The notes under the pieces were generated by a model. It had not been told where the DNA came from, ran no database searches, and worked only from the letters and a program-made list of their open reading frames with translations. A program made the position numbers and the translations under genes. From the NCBI RefSeq assembly GCF_036884275.1, contig NZ_CP145607.1:1351001-1415000 (forward strand): a DNA stretch of 64,000 nt, read 5' to 3'. Shown piece by piece: positions 53,498 through 61,931 of this stretch. The stretch comes from Sphingomonas kaistensis (GTDB taxonomy: Bacteria; Pseudomonadota; Alphaproteobacteria; Sphingomonadales; Sphingomonadaceae). Numbering within the stretch: the stretch's first letter is position 1; every line of letters starts with the position of its first letter.

Positions 53498-54310
53498 TCA
53501 GTGATCTCGTTGCTCCAGGTGTCGCAGCTCGGAGGTGAGCATGGCCCTCGATAGTTCACCGACATGCACCGTCTTGATCTCGCCGGCAGCATTGACGAAA
53601 ACCGTCGCAGGATACCCACCAGCCTCGATGGCGGCAGCAAGTGAAGCAGTGGTGTCAAGGTAGACCGCGCTGGGCGGCAGACGATTTACCCACAGGAATT
53701 CTTCGGCCACCGCGCGCTCTTCTCCGCTGTTCACCAGGAGAATGGGGACCGAGGAGGTTGAAGCCACATCGACCATCATCGGCATCTCGCGGCGGCATGG
53801 AAGGCACCAGCTTGCCCACAGATTGATGACCATCGGCTGGCCGCGCAACTTGGACAGATCCAGACTTTCACCGGCCAGCTTCTGGACTGCAATTCCGGCT
53901 GGAAACGGGCGCGGTGCGGGTGTCAGCAGCTGCGATGAGCCGATGTATGCTCCGCTAAGCATGAGTATGGCGCCCGCCATCAGCAGCGACGATGGGCGCA
54001 GGCGCAGCTTCCACAGGGTGACGAGGACCGCGGCCGCGACCCCGGCCACCAGTGAAAAACCTCCCTGCCAGAACGCGAGGATCGAGGCTGGCTCGACAGC
54101 GAACGCCTCCCAGTTGATTATGGCGTATCCGAGCCTTGCAGCCACGAGCCCCGTCACCAGCGCCCACCAGCCTGCGCCCTCTGCGCTCTCATCTGCTCTC
54201 TTGCTCACCATGATGGCGATGAGGAGGAAAACAGAGATGAGAACGAGCGCCAGAACTCGATCGGTAGCCAGCAACAAAGGACCGATTTCTACGGCTTGTG
54301 GGAACGACAT
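53498..54310 (-). CDS. TlpA/thioredoxin-like disulfide reductase with Lgt-like membrane part
   Basis: 270 residues. The N-terminal half has about four transmembrane helices with motifs like those of prolipoprotein transferase (GPLLLATDRVLALVLIS, GLVAARLGYAIINWEAFAVE). The C-terminal half is a thioredoxin domain with the active site WASWCLPCRREMPM near residue 170. It is exported so that the thioredoxin domain faces the periplasm. Similar proteins occur with SQR genes and probably handle the oxidation state of sulfur carriers. It is three bases from the TauE/SafE stop. Confidence 0.8.
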   Translation of the reverse strand: MSFPQAVEIGPLLLATDRVLALVLISVFLLIAIMVSKRADESAEGAGWWALVTGLVAARLGYAIINWEAFAVEPASILAFWQGGFSLVAGVAAAVLVTLWKLRLRPSSLLMAGAILMLSGAYIGSSQLLTPAPRPFPAGIAVQKLAGESLDLSKLRGQPMVINLWASWCLPCRREMPMMVDVASTSSVPILLVNSGEERAVAEEFLWVNRLPPSAVYLDTTASLAAAIEAGGYPATVFVNAAGEIKTVHVGELSRAMLTSELRHLEQRDH

Positions 54311-54313
54311 CAC

Positions 54314-55093
54314 CTAGAACGCCGCGCCCGCGCTCTTCCACAGCATGTAGGCGGCGACCACGAAGATCAGGACGGCGAAGATGCTGGTCAACTGACCCGA
54401 GCTCGACAGACGCTTGGCGGCGCGCGTGCCGGCGAAGCTTCCGACGACACCGCCGGCGATGAAGACGCCGGCGAGGACCCAGTCGACGAGACCCGAGAAG
54501 GCGTAATTGGCGGCAGTCGTCAGGCCGAAGGCGGTCACCGCGACAAGGCTGGTGCCGACCGCGTTGATCATCGGCATGCCGGTCGACGCGATCAGGCCTG
54601 GCACGATCAAGAAGCCGCCGCCGATCCCGAAGAAGCCCGAGAAGCCTCCGGTCCCAAGGCCAGCCCCGAGCACCTTGCCGGCATTTGTGCGATCGCACTG
54701 AGCGCCTGCCTCGCCCTCATGCTTGCGGCGGCGGAGCATGAGGATGCCGACCACGATCATCACGATGGCGAAGAGGAAGAGAAGCTTCTGGCCATCAAAG
54801 GCCTTGCCCGCAGTCGACCCGAAGAAGGCGCCGATGACGCCAGCACCCGCGTACATCAGGCCGCAACGCCATTTCACCGTACCCGCGCGGGCGTGATTGG
54901 CGAGACCGGTCGCGGCATTGGCGGCCACCGCAAGGGCACTGGTGCCAATCGCGACATGTGGGCTCTGGACGCCGACCAGATAGACCATCAGCGGCACGGC
55001 GAGAATTGATCCACCGCCGCCGACAAGGCCGAGGGTGAAGCCGACGAGGCTGCCCGACAGCAGGCCGAGGATGTATTGTACGGTGTCGAGCAT
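54314..55093 (-). CDS. TauE/SafE sulfite exporter family permease, copy 2
   Basis: 259 residues, near-identical to the chromosomal copy at 19889-20671: the same GGGGSILAVPLMVYLVGV start and a C-half GFFGIGGGFLIVPGLIA. The ATG overlaps the SQR stop (ATGA). It is expected to export sulfite or thiosulfate formed in the cluster. The longer open frame to 55132 lies inside sqr. Confidence 0.9.
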   Translation of the reverse strand: MLDTVQYILGLLSGSLVGFTLGLVGGGGSILAVPLMVYLVGVQSPHVAIGTSALAVAANAATGLANHARAGTVKWRCGLMYAGAGVIGAFFGSTAGKAFDGQKLLFLFAIVMIVVGILMLRRRKHEGEAGAQCDRTNAGKVLGAGLGTGGFSGFFGIGGGFLIVPGLIASTGMPMINAVGTSLVAVTAFGLTTAANYAFSGLVDWVLAGVFIAGGVVGSFAGTRAAKRLSSSGQLTSIFAVLIFVVAAYMLWKSAGAAF

Positions 55094-56316
55094 CACGCGG
55101 CCTTCTTCAGTTCGGCGGGCGCGGCCATCCACTCCCGGCCTTTAAGCATCGCGTCCCAGTAGATGGCGGGAAGCAGATCTTTCTTGAGGTGCCAGGCGAG
55201 CCGCGACGGCTTTGTCCCGTCGATCACGAACTTCGGGAAGCTTGGCAGAAGCGTTCCGCCGTAACCGAACTCGGCCAGCAGGATCTTGCCGTTCTCAACG
55301 GTAAGCGGGCAGCTGCCGTAGCCATCGTAGGCGGCTCTCAACGGCTTGGCGGCCAACACTGCAAGGGCATTGCCGGCAACGACCGGGGCTTGCTTGCGCA
55401 CCGCCGCCGCCGTCTTGGCATTGGGCATGTTGCCGATGTCGCCAATGGCGAAGACGTTCGGAAAAATGAGATGCTGAAGCGTCTGCTGGTCGACGTCGAC
55501 GTAGCCGCTCTTGTCCGACAGGAAGCTGTTTGCAACGACCTCCAGCGGCTTTTGAGGCGGCGTGACGTGTAGCATGTCGAAGCTGCGGGTTTCCACCGCA
55601 TTGCCAGACTTGAATGTCGCAAGCCGGGCTGGGCCATCCACGGCGATCAGGTTGCTGCCAAAATTGGTCTCGATGCCGTAGCGATCGATCGTCCGCTCCA
55701 GCGCCGGGACGTAATCCTTGACGCCGAAGATTGTGGGCGCAGCGCTGTGGAACGCAACATGGACATCATCGAGAACGCCTTCGCGTTCCCAGTGATTGGC
55801 AGACAGATACATGGCCTTCTGCGGCGCGCCGGCGCACTTGATCGGCATGGGCGGCTGAGTGAAGAGCGCCGCGCCTGACCGAAGATTGCGAGTCAGTTCC
55901 CACGTGTACGGGGCAAGGTCGGGACGGTAGTTCGAAGTCACGCCATTGCGACCGAGCGTCCCCGTCAGGCCCTCAATTGCGTCGAAGTCGAGCCGATTGC
56001 CGGTGGCGACAATCAGTACACGGTACGAGAGGATCTCACCGTCGCCGAGAATGACCTCGTCATTGCCCGGATCGAATGCCTTTACGGACGTCTGTAGCCA
56101 TGTCGTGCCCTTCGGCATGACCTTGGCCATTGGCCGGCGAACATCACCGATGGTGAAGACGCCGGCACCGATCAGGGTGTAGCCCGGTTGATAGTCGTGG
56201 GTCTCGCGTGGCTCGACCACGGCGATGTCGAGGCTAGGCTTGCGGCGGAGCAGCGAAGCAGCCGCTGCGAGGCCGCCGGCGCCGCCGCCCACGATGACAA
56301 CGTCATGCTTGAGCAT
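55093..56316 (-). CDS. sqr: Sulfide:quinone oxidoreductase, SQOR/type II-like
   Basis: 407 residues with the FAD dinucleotide motif VVIVGGGAGGLAAAASLLRR at the N-terminus and a second redox cysteine pattern: PPMPIKCAGAPQKAMYL near residue 160 and YDGYGSCPLTVENG near residue 340. The C-terminal AEFGYGGTLLPSFP matches the type II/SQOR subgroup. It oxidises sulfide to persulfide and feeds electrons to quinone. It overlaps the TIGR01244 gene by 14 bases and the TauE gene by four. Its absence from the chromosomal copy of the cluster is notable. Confidence 0.88.
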   Translation of the reverse strand: MLKHDVVIVGGGAGGLAAAASLLRRKPSLDIAVVEPRETHDYQPGYTLIGAGVFTIGDVRRPMAKVMPKGTTWLQTSVKAFDPGNDEVILGDGEILSYRVLIVATGNRLDFDAIEGLTGTLGRNGVTSNYRPDLAPYTWELTRNLRSGAALFTQPPMPIKCAGAPQKAMYLSANHWEREGVLDDVHVAFHSAAPTIFGVKDYVPALERTIDRYGIETNFGSNLIAVDGPARLATFKSGNAVETRSFDMLHVTPPQKPLEVVANSFLSDKSGYVDVDQQTLQHLIFPNVFAIGDIGNMPNAKTAAAVRKQAPVVAGNALAVLAAKPLRAAYDGYGSCPLTVENGKILLAEFGYGGTLLPSFPKFVIDGTKPSRLAWHLKKDLLPAIYWDAMLKGREWMAAPAELKKAA

Positions 56317-56737
56317 CGTCAGTCTCCCGCGACAGGCGTTGGCGGAAGGGCTCGAGATCGTAGCCTTCCTTGGCGGCAATCGCGATCCGCTCATCGACCG
56401 TGAGGTTGGCCTGATTGGCCAAAGCCCACAGCAGGGCGGCGCGGGTACCGCTACGGCAGAAGACGGCGATCGGCTTTGGTAGCGTCTCGAGAGCGTTCCG
56501 GAACTCCGCGATTTGCTCGTCAGTGATCTGGCCCATGACGACGGGCAGGTGGCGAGCCTCAAGGCCCTGCGCGGACGCGGCCGCCTCAAGTTCGGCCCAC
56601 GCGGGCTGATCCTCGCTCTCGCCTTCCGGTCGATTGCCGATGATCGAACGATAGCCGCGCTCAGCGAGTTCGGCGATGTCGTCAGCTGACGGCTGGGCAA
56701 GGGCGGTGACGTTCGGGGTGAGGACAGCAAGCTTCAT
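56303..56737 (-). CDS. TIGR01244-family sulfur transferase or phosphatase-like protein, copy 2
   Basis: 144 residues, near-identical to 19443-19892 up to the C-terminal tail, with active loop AVFCRSGTRAALLWAL. The tail differs because the stop lies inside the overlap with sqr. It is likely the sulfurtransferase that hands persulfide to a thiol acceptor. It is three bases from the YeeE stop. Confidence 0.87.
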   Translation of the reverse strand: MKLAVLTPNVTALAQPSADDIAELAERGYRSIIGNRPEGESEDQPAWAELEAAASAQGLEARHLPVVMGQITDEQIAEFRNALETLPKPIAVFCRSGTRAALLWALANQANLTVDERIAIAAKEGYDLEPFRQRLSRETDDAQA

Positions 56738-56740
56738 GGT

Positions 56741-57187
56741 CTAGGCTCCTTGAGCAGTGAGCGCGCGGCGCTCGGGGATGAGGCGGTGTGCGGCCATGCC
56801 GACGAGCATGGCGGCGACGAACGGGAGGACTCCGACGGGCGCCAAGGCGAGGGAGGCGATGGCGGGGCCGGGGCACAGGCCGGCGATCCCCCAACCGATC
56901 CCGAACAGTGCGGAGCCGGTGATGAGCTTGCCGTCGAGGTCGGTACGGTCAGGCAAAACAAAGCGCTCACCGAATAGCGGACGCGCCATCCCTGCCTGCA
57001 GGCGCCAGGCGAGGGCCATGACGATGACAGCTCCGCCCATAACGAAGGCCAGGGTCGGGTCCCACGCGCCAAACAGGTCGAGGAAGCCGCGCACCCGTGC
57101 CGGATCGGTCATCCCGCCGATGCTGAGGCCGCCGCCGAACAGCGCTCCGGACAACAGCGGCGGAAGGAAGCCTCGTGCAATACTCAT
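56741..57187 (-). CDS. YeeE/YedE-type (DUF6691) sulfur transporter subunit, copy 2, second half
   Basis: 148 residues, four helices, with GGGLSIGGMTDPARVRGFLD and GIAGLCPGPAIASLALAPVG. It is near-identical to 18990-19439 and overlaps the first half by ATGA at 57187. The two make one membrane unit for thiosulfate or sulfane sulfur. Confidence 0.88.
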   Translation of the reverse strand: MSIARGFLPPLLSGALFGGGLSIGGMTDPARVRGFLDLFGAWDPTLAFVMGGAVIVMALAWRLQAGMARPLFGERFVLPDRTDLDGKLITGSALFGIGWGIAGLCPGPAIASLALAPVGVLPFVAAMLVGMAAHRLIPERRALTAQGA

Positions 57188-57624
57188 CACAGGCCTCCCA
57201 AGAGGTTGGTAACGGCAACAGTGGTGATGCCCGCTGCCATGAAGGTGGCGGTGGCGATCATCGAGCGCTGCGAGAGGCGGCTGACGCCGCAGACGCCGTG
57301 TCCGCTCGTGCATCCGCTTCCCATCCGCGTGCCGAAGCCAACCAGAAGGCCGGCGACGACGAGGATCGGCCAGGAGGCGAACTGAGATTGTCCCTGTCCC
57401 GTGATCGCAGCGACAGTGAGGGCGCCGAGCGGCAGGCCGATCAGGAACATCCAAGCACTGCCGCGCGACATGCCGCTGTCGGCGAGGCCGGTGGCACGCG
57501 CGGTGATACCCGACACGCCGGCGATCCGACCGGCCCCAAGCAGCATCAGCGCCGCCGCAAGGCCGATCATCACACCGCCGATCAGTCCATGCAGCGGCTG
57601 CGCGTTGGCGAACAGCTCGCTCAT
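57187..57624 (-). CDS. YeeE/YedE (DUF395) sulfur transporter subunit, copy 2, first half
   Basis: 145 residues, near-identical to 18553-18993, with GTRMGSGCTSGHGVCGVSRL. The start overlaps the MBL stop. Same four-helix layout and cysteine loop. Confidence 0.88.
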   Translation of the reverse strand: MSELFANAQPLHGLIGGVMIGLAAALMLLGAGRIAGVSGITARATGLADSGMSRGSAWMFLIGLPLGALTVAAITGQGQSQFASWPILVVAGLLVGFGTRMGSGCTSGHGVCGVSRLSQRSMIATATFMAAGITTVAVTNLLGGL

Positions 57625-58562
57625 AGCAGGTCGATCGGCTGCTTGAGGTAGCGCACGCCATTGTCTTCCGGCTCGGGCAGGTGCCCGCCGCGCATGTTCA
57701 CCTGCAGCGAAGGCAGGATGAGCTTAGGCATCGACAAGGTCGCATCGCGCTGGGTGCGCATGGCCACGAAATCGTCCTCGCTCACACCCTCGTGGATGTG
57801 GACGTTGGCGGTGCGCTCGACGAGCATGGTGGTTTCCCACACATACTCGTCACGGTTTGGCGCCTTGTAGTCGTGGCAGAGAAACACGCGGGTCTCGTCA
57901 GGCAGCTTCATTAGCCGGCGTACCGAGCGATAGAGCTGCCGCGCGTCACCGCCAGGGAAGTCCGCGCGGGCCGAGCCATAGTCAGGCATGAACATCGTAT
58001 CGCCGGTGAAGAGCGCGTCGCCTACGACATAGGCCATGTCGGCCGGGGTGTGGCCGGGCACGTGTAGCGCAATCAACGGGATGCCGCCGATGTCGAGCAC
58101 GTCGCCATCGTCGAGCAGCCGGTCGAACTGCGACCCGTCGCGGGCAAATTCGGTGCCGTCGTTGAAGATCTTCCCGAACACGCCCTGCACGGTCACGATC
58201 TCGCGCCCGATCGCCATCTTCCCACCCAACTTCTGCTGGAGGTACGGCGCCGCCGACAGGTGATCGGCATGGGCGTGGGTCTCAAGGATCCAGTCTACCG
58301 TCAGGCCCTGCTCCTCGACATACGCGACGATCTTGTCGGCGCTGTCGAAGCTGGTCCGGCCCGAAGCGTGATCAAAGTTCCAGACGCTATCGATGATTGC
58401 CGCGCGCTTGGTCGCCACGTCGCTGACGACATAGCTGACGGTGAAGGTCGGCTCGTCGAAGAAGCCCTTTACCTGCGGTGCGCGAAGCTCACCGTGAAGG
58501 ACATCAGTGACCTGCGCAAAGGCATGATCGATGTGGCGATCGTTGGTTGAAGAGGTGGTCAT
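57621..58562 (-). CDS. MBL-fold persulfide dioxygenase/hydrolase, copy 2 (intact)
   Basis: 313 residues with THAHADHLSAAPYL, PGHTPADMAYVV, FTGDTMFMPDYGSARADFPG and CHDYKAPNRDE, and the proper C-terminus LPEPEDNGVRYLKQPIDLL. It is the intact reference for the frameshifted copy at 17616-18556, with seven visible differences after residue 20. It oxidises persulfide to sulfite in this pathway. The ATG lies five bases after the bigR stop. Confidence 0.9.
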   Translation of the reverse strand: MTTSSTNDRHIDHAFAQVTDVLHGELRAPQVKGFFDEPTFTVSYVVSDVATKRAAIIDSVWNFDHASGRTSFDSADKIVAYVEEQGLTVDWILETHAHADHLSAAPYLQQKLGGKMAIGREIVTVQGVFGKIFNDGTEFARDGSQFDRLLDDGDVLDIGGIPLIALHVPGHTPADMAYVVGDALFTGDTMFMPDYGSARADFPGGDARQLYRSVRRLMKLPDETRVFLCHDYKAPNRDEYVWETTMLVERTANVHIHEGVSEDDFVAMRTQRDATLSMPKLILPSLQVNMRGGHLPEPEDNGVRYLKQPIDLL

Positions 58563-58566
58563 CAGA

Positions 58567-58902
58567 CTAGCTCCTGCTGGAATGCTTAGCCCCGAGCTCG
58601 GGGCAGAAAAGGTCGTGAAGAAGCGCGAGGACCTGCTGCGCCTTGGGATCGCAGACGCTGTAGAAAACCGTCTGCGACTCCTTGCGGGTGGCGACGAGGC
58701 CCTCCTCACGGAGCTTGGCAAGGTGCTGCGACAGGGCTGACTGACCAAGCCCGACGCGGTCCTGAAGCTGCCCGACCGAAAGCTCGCCCTCGGCCGCAAG
58801 GTGACAGAGCACCAGTAGCCGGCACTCGTTGGCCATCGATTTGAGCAGGCCCACGGCCTTCTCGGCTTGGGCACTGAACTGAGCGAGAAGCTCCGTATCC
58901 AT
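58567..58902 (-). CDS. bigR: BigR/SqrR-like ArsR-family persulfide-responsive repressor, copy 2
   Basis: 111 residues, identical to copy 1 through the whole recognition region (VGQLQDRVGLGQSALSQHL) and with the same switch cysteines (ECRLLVLCHL, DLFCPEL). The start is placed at the second ATG by analogy with copy 1. Because both repressors and both operators match, the two clusters should respond together and cross-regulate. Confidence 0.87.
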   Translation of the reverse strand: MDTELLAQFSAQAEKAVGLLKSMANECRLLVLCHLAAEGELSVGQLQDRVGLGQSALSQHLAKLREEGLVATRKESQTVFYSVCDPKAQQVLALLHDLFCPELGAKHSSRS

Positions 58903-58928
58903 GCGACTCTTCATAAGATATCGCTTAT

Positions 58929-58953
58929 TTAGAACATTCTAATGTTGTGTCAA
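58929..58953 (-). promoter_or_regulatory. Promoter and operator of sulfide cluster copy 2
   Basis: TTGACA on the minus strand (58948-58953) and an inverted repeat TTAGAA-N2-TTCTAA (58929-58942) in the spacer, matching the copy 1 arrangement. The -35 element overlaps the last codons and stop of the adjacent dsbD-like gene (stop at 58950). Confidence 0.75.
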
Positions 58954-61100
58954 GTCTGGATGGCGGCGGCTCGCTCCACGAGCATCTTCGATGTCAGCAA
59001 CTGCGGCATAATCTCGGGCGGTTTTCCCGGTGCTACGAAGAGGTAGAAGGGAATGCTGTTGCGCCCCTGCCGGGAGAGGAATCGCGTGATCATCGGATCG
59101 CCGTTGGTCCAATCCCCTCGCAGCGTCACCACGCCAGCCTTCTCGAACGCATCTCTCGTGGCTGGCCGCTCTATGGCGACCTTCTCGTTGACCTTGCAGG
59201 TAAGGCACCAGTCTGCGGTGAAGTCGACAAAGACGGGAGTGCCGGCTCTTCGAAGCTCGGCAAGTCGCTTCTCCGTGAAGGGCTCGACCCCGCCGATCGT
59301 AGGTGCCGGCACGGCGGCGAGCGATCTCGGTGGTGCGGTGACGAGAAGCAGGCCGATCGCTGCTGCGACCGGCGCTAGCGGAAACCAGCTCCTCGTCTGC
59401 CCACCCTGTTGACGCAGGCCGACCCACCACAAACCGACCGCAACCGAAAGCGCAGCAAGCGTTCCTGCCGTCATCGCGGACGTGCCGCCTTGCCGACCCA
59501 ACAGCCACAGCAACCCGACGGTCGTCAGCAGCATCGGAAACGCGAGGATACGCCGAAAGGTCAGCATCCATGGTCCTGGTCGTGGCAACCAGCGACGGCT
59601 CGCCGGGACGTAAGCGAGGATCAGGAACGGCAAGGCAAGGCCAAGACCCAGGCCGAGAAAAATCAGCATGGCGCCCACAGGCGCGAGCAGCATGGCAGCG
59701 CCGAGGGCCGTTGCCATGAACGGACCGCTGCACGGCGTGGCGATGAAGGCCGCTGTCGCTCCGGTGGCGACGGATCCGGCCACACCCTGACCATCTGACT
59801 TGCCGACGCTCAGCGATGGCAGTTCGAACAGGCCGGCAAAATTGAGGGCGATGGCGAAGCTGAGAAGCAGAAGCCCGAAGATCACTCCAGGGTTCTGAAG
59901 TTGGAAGGACCAGCCCACTTCCACCCCGGCCTGGCGCAGGAGGAGGATGACCCCGCCGAGCGCGCCCGTACCGAGCAGCGCTCCCGCCGTGTAGCCGAGT
60001 GCCTCAGTTCGCGCACCGCGCTCTGAGGCTCCCGAACGGGCAAGGCTAAGCGCTTTCAGGCTGAGGATGGGGAACACGCACGGCATAAGATTGAGCAGCA
60101 AGCCGCCGAGGATGGCGCCTGCGACCGCCAGGAGCAGCGAGGCAGCCGGCGTTGACGAGGCGGGCCGGTCAGAGGCGCCGACGATCGGATCAGCAGATGA
60201 CGCAGGCACAGTGACGATCTGGCCGGGCTTCGCCGAGTTCTCAGCGGCTTCCTGATCCGCAGGATCGGCAGCCCCTGCCTCGCTGGTAAGCGTCACTTCC
60301 AAGGGCAACCTATCGCTGGCCCTTTCCGTTGCCGCCGCAGTCCTTACGAACCGCATTCTAAACGCCGCAGCCCCATCCTGGACGATCCCGCTGATCGTCG
60401 TCGGCGGATCACCGGAAAGAGTGCCCGTCAACTTGCCAGCGATCAGGCCCGTTGTTGATGCATCCAGGTAGCCGTTCTCGTCCGGGAAGAAGCGAGGGCG
60501 GCTTGAACCTATGCGCGCTCCCTCGGGCAATGCGAGAAGCAGCTTCCGTCCTTCTACCGTGTAGCTGCCGTCCGCAGCGACCATGCGCGGCAGGGCAGCC
60601 TGCGCCCGTCGGATCGCCGAGGCATCGGCGCTCGCTTCGCCGTTGCCCGCTGTGAGCTCGACCTCGACGACAGCGCGCTCTGGGACGCACAGGCTGTCCG
60701 AGCAGGCCAGCCAGCTCACGCTCGCTTCCACCGGAAGCTTGGTCCCCGGCGCTACGCTCGCCGGCACTCGAACGGACGAGACAAGGACGTGTTCGCCCGA
60801 ATGCACATTGCTGGTGATCCCGGCCACCCGCAGGATCGTCGGCGAGGGGTGACGCAAAGCGCCGAAGGTCAGGCCCTCGGGAGCGGTCCACTCCACCTGC
60901 GGCGGCAGTCCGCTGTCGCCGGGATTACTCCAATAGCCATGCCAGCCGGCCTTCGGCTGAAAGCGAAGGCCGAGGGTGATCGTACTGCCGGGCTTCGGTT
61001 TCGCTGTGCTGGCAACGAGCGATACGGCAATGCGCTGCTCACGCGCTTCGGCAGCAGTCGACCAGGAGAGTAGAGCCAGCAGCGCAAGAACTAACTGCAT
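58950..61100 (-). CDS. ScsB/DsbD-type thiol:disulfide interchange protein
   Basis: 716 residues. Signal peptide, then a periplasmic DsbC-like N-domain of the ScsB kind (about 25-270, with TLGLRFQPKAGWHGYWSNPG and a CSDSLC cysteine pair). An eight-helix membrane domain follows with redox cysteines in NLMPCVFPIL and ATPCSGPFMA. The C-terminal thioredoxin domain has TADWCLTCKVNEK. It carries electrons from cytoplasmic thioredoxin to the periplasm. ScsB proteins protect against copper stress and keep periplasmic thiols reduced. It is seven bases downstream of the DsbA-like gene and is probably controlled by the divergent two-component system. Confidence 0.85.
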   Translation of the reverse strand: MQLVLALLALLSWSTAAEAREQRIAVSLVASTAKPKPGSTITLGLRFQPKAGWHGYWSNPGDSGLPPQVEWTAPEGLTFGALRHPSPTILRVAGITSNVHSGEHVLVSSVRVPASVAPGTKLPVEASVSWLACSDSLCVPERAVVEVELTAGNGEASADASAIRRAQAALPRMVAADGSYTVEGRKLLLALPEGARIGSSRPRFFPDENGYLDASTTGLIAGKLTGTLSGDPPTTISGIVQDGAAAFRMRFVRTAAATERASDRLPLEVTLTSEAGAADPADQEAAENSAKPGQIVTVPASSADPIVGASDRPASSTPAASLLLAVAGAILGGLLLNLMPCVFPILSLKALSLARSGASERGARTEALGYTAGALLGTGALGGVILLLRQAGVEVGWSFQLQNPGVIFGLLLLSFAIALNFAGLFELPSLSVGKSDGQGVAGSVATGATAAFIATPCSGPFMATALGAAMLLAPVGAMLIFLGLGLGLALPFLILAYVPASRRWLPRPGPWMLTFRRILAFPMLLTTVGLLWLLGRQGGTSAMTAGTLAALSVAVGLWWVGLRQQGGQTRSWFPLAPVAAAIGLLLVTAPPRSLAAVPAPTIGGVEPFTEKRLAELRRAGTPVFVDFTADWCLTCKVNEKVAIERPATRDAFEKAGVVTLRGDWTNGDPMITRFLSRQGRNSIPFYLFVAPGKPPEIMPQLLTSKMLVERAAAIQT

Positions 61101-61107
61101 GGCGACC

Positions 61108-61809
61108 TCAGATCCCTTCGGGTTGCGGGGGAATGAAGTTCTTGGGCTTGGCCGCCTTCCGAGCGATCGCCACAGCTTCCTTGAGGTCCTTCAGGTCGAG
61201 CCCGCCCGCGTAGAGGGTGTCCTCGACGATGAAGCCCGGAGTCCCCGCAAGATCGAGCTGGATTGCCTGCGCGTCGTTGCGCTCCAGCAGATCGTCGACC
61301 TCTACCCCCCGCGTCTTGAGATCGCTTTCGAGCTTCGCCCAATTCAGGTCCGCCTTCACCGCTGCAGCCTTAATCGACTGCTCGGAAAGCGGACGCGGCG
61401 ACTTCATCAGCGCATCGTGAAATGGAGCATGTTTGTTCTGCCACTGGCTGGCGATCGCCAAGCGGGCGGCTCGTCGCGACTGCGGGCCGAAGATCGGCCA
61501 GTCGCGGTAGATGATCCGAACCTTCTTATCCGCCGCAGACAGCTTCATAAGGGCGTCGTGTGAGGTCCGACACACCGGACACTGATAGTCGGTATATTCC
61601 ACGATTGTGACGTCGTAGCTCGCCGGTCTCACGGTTGGCGCCAGTGCGTCCTCAAGGAAGAACTTGCGGGTTTCCTCGGCGCTGGGCTCAGCTTGGGTGT
61701 CAACCTCGGCTTGGCTCGGCGGAGACTTGGCAGGTTCGCCGCTCGAGAAGGCAATGGCGGAAGCCGATCCGGCTCCAACAAGGGCCAATGCTGCAAGGAT
61801 GCTCTTCAA
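61108..61809 (-). CDS. DsbA/ScsC-like periplasmic thioredoxin-fold oxidoreductase
   Basis: 233 residues: signal peptide (LAALALVGAGSASA), an acidic linker, then a thioredoxin domain with active site VEYTDYQCPVCRTSH and the cis-proline loop LDLAGTPGFIVEDTLYAGG near residue 190. The start is taken at TTG 61809 because GGAGAG lies five to six bases upstream; the open frame further up has no good start. Together with the ScsB-like protein it forms an oxidant/reductant pair for periplasmic cysteines. Confidence 0.82.
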   Translation of the reverse strand: MKSILAALALVGAGSASAIAFSSGEPAKSPPSQAEVDTQAEPSAEETRKFFLEDALAPTVRPASYDVTIVEYTDYQCPVCRTSHDALMKLSAADKKVRIIYRDWPIFGPQSRRAARLAIASQWQNKHAPFHDALMKSPRPLSEQSIKAAAVKADLNWAKLESDLKTRGVEVDDLLERNDAQAIQLDLAGTPGFIVEDTLYAGGLDLKDLKEAVAIARKAAKPKNFIPPQPEGI

Positions 61810-61872
61810 TGTCTCTCTCCAACAGGGAGATGGCGCACAGGCCATCAAGCCTCGCGGAACCAGCCGCTTGAG

Positions 61873-61889
61873 CTTAAGTCAGCCTTAAG
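61873..61889. promoter_or_regulatory. CTTAAG-N5-CTTAAG response-regulator box between the thiol genes and the two-component genes
   Basis: Two perfect CTTAAG half sites 11 bases apart form the direct repeat recognised by PmrA/QseB-like OmpR-family regulators (consensus HTTAAK-N5-HTTAAK). It sits 64 bases upstream of the DsbA-like TTG and 43 bases upstream of the response regulator ATG, so it can serve both. Confidence 0.75.
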
Positions 61890-61931
61890 CCGGGCCCGGC
61901 AGCGGAAGCCTTGGCAAGTGAGCGAGACGCA

